A DNA stretch of 38,177 bases from a virus, in IMG/VR virus record IMGVR_UViG_3300037560_000024, positions 1 to 38,177 of that record; one strand, given 5' to 3'. Of the stretch, positions 38,172-38,177 are shown piece after piece. The position numbers were made by a program, and so were the translations under genes. Under the pieces are notes generated by a model. It had not been told where the DNA came from, did no database searches, and worked only from the letters and a program-made list of their open reading frames with translations. The stretch's first letter is position 1. Every line of letters begins with the position of its first letter.

Positions 38172-38177
38172 TAATAC

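Larger units (their letters stand above)
37799..38177. promoter_or_regulatory. Right-end non-coding control region with promoter-like and palindromic elements
   Basis: No gene was found in these 379 bases. For leftward transcription, TATAAC at 37871-37876 and TATAAT at 38128-38133 resemble -10 boxes, but no good -35 was found at the normal distance. A perfect 12-bp palindrome GTACATATGTAC lies at 38041-38052. The dyad array (37898-37998) and the G-run repeats (38084-38171) are listed separately. Origin or early promoter region is the best guess. Confidence 0.45.

Overview
The window is part of the genome of a strictly phage-type replicon: a T7-like (podovirus) lytic phage, probably of an aquatic Gram-negative bacterium. 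The evidence is a capsid, adaptor, nozzle and three internal-core proteins in podovirus order, a T7-type family A DNA polymerase, endonuclease I, flap exonuclease, PhoH, and a cobalamin-dependent ribonucleotide reductase, a set typical of marine podoviruses of the SIO1/VpV262 kind. No phage RNA polymerase, integrase, repressor, tRNA, rRNA, CRISPR array or insertion sequence is visible. Base 1 lies inside the capsid gene, so terminase, portal and scaffold genes lie outside the window.

Layout. Bases 1-12240 (+ strand) hold the late genes: capsid C-terminus, a small head protein, a terminator, adaptor, nozzle, three internal virion proteins, then an overlapping lysis cassette (TM holin candidate, T7-lysozyme-like amidase, 3-TM holin-like protein). 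A hairpin terminator at about 12231-12251 separates them from the convergent - strand block. Read from right to left, the - strand block starts in a non-coding, repeat-rich control region (36879-38177, interrupted by a few tiny ORFs). It passes through many tiny early genes (34-37 kb) to a biosynthetic cluster with two amidoligases, a class II glutamine amidotransferase, an ATP-grasp ligase and a gamma-glutamylcyclotransferase-like enzyme (26.2-32.3 kb). After a 65-bp AT-rich gap with a perfect dyad (26185-26203) it continues into the replication and nucleotide genes (26.15-12.25 kb). Genes are packed with ATGA/TAATG overlaps throughout.

How it works together. The replication block is a T7-like replisome (separate TOPRIM primase, DnaB-like helicase, Pol A, OB-fold protein, 5' exonuclease, Holliday resolvase) fed by a class II RNR. 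The biosynthetic cluster looks like a complete route for making an amide- or peptide-linked modification: ammonia from glutamine, ATP-dependent amide formation by three ligases, and cyclotransferase trimming of gamma-glutamyl groups. Its substrate is unknown; a small protein inside the cluster shares a C-terminal helix with one amidoligase and is a candidate partner or substrate. Around the cluster lies a previously unfamiliar family of at least 12 small (about 70-90 aa) alpha/beta proteins with a common strand-helix C-terminus, plus a set of tiny membrane proteins. The right end carries a 13-bp dyad repeated at exact 20-bp steps.
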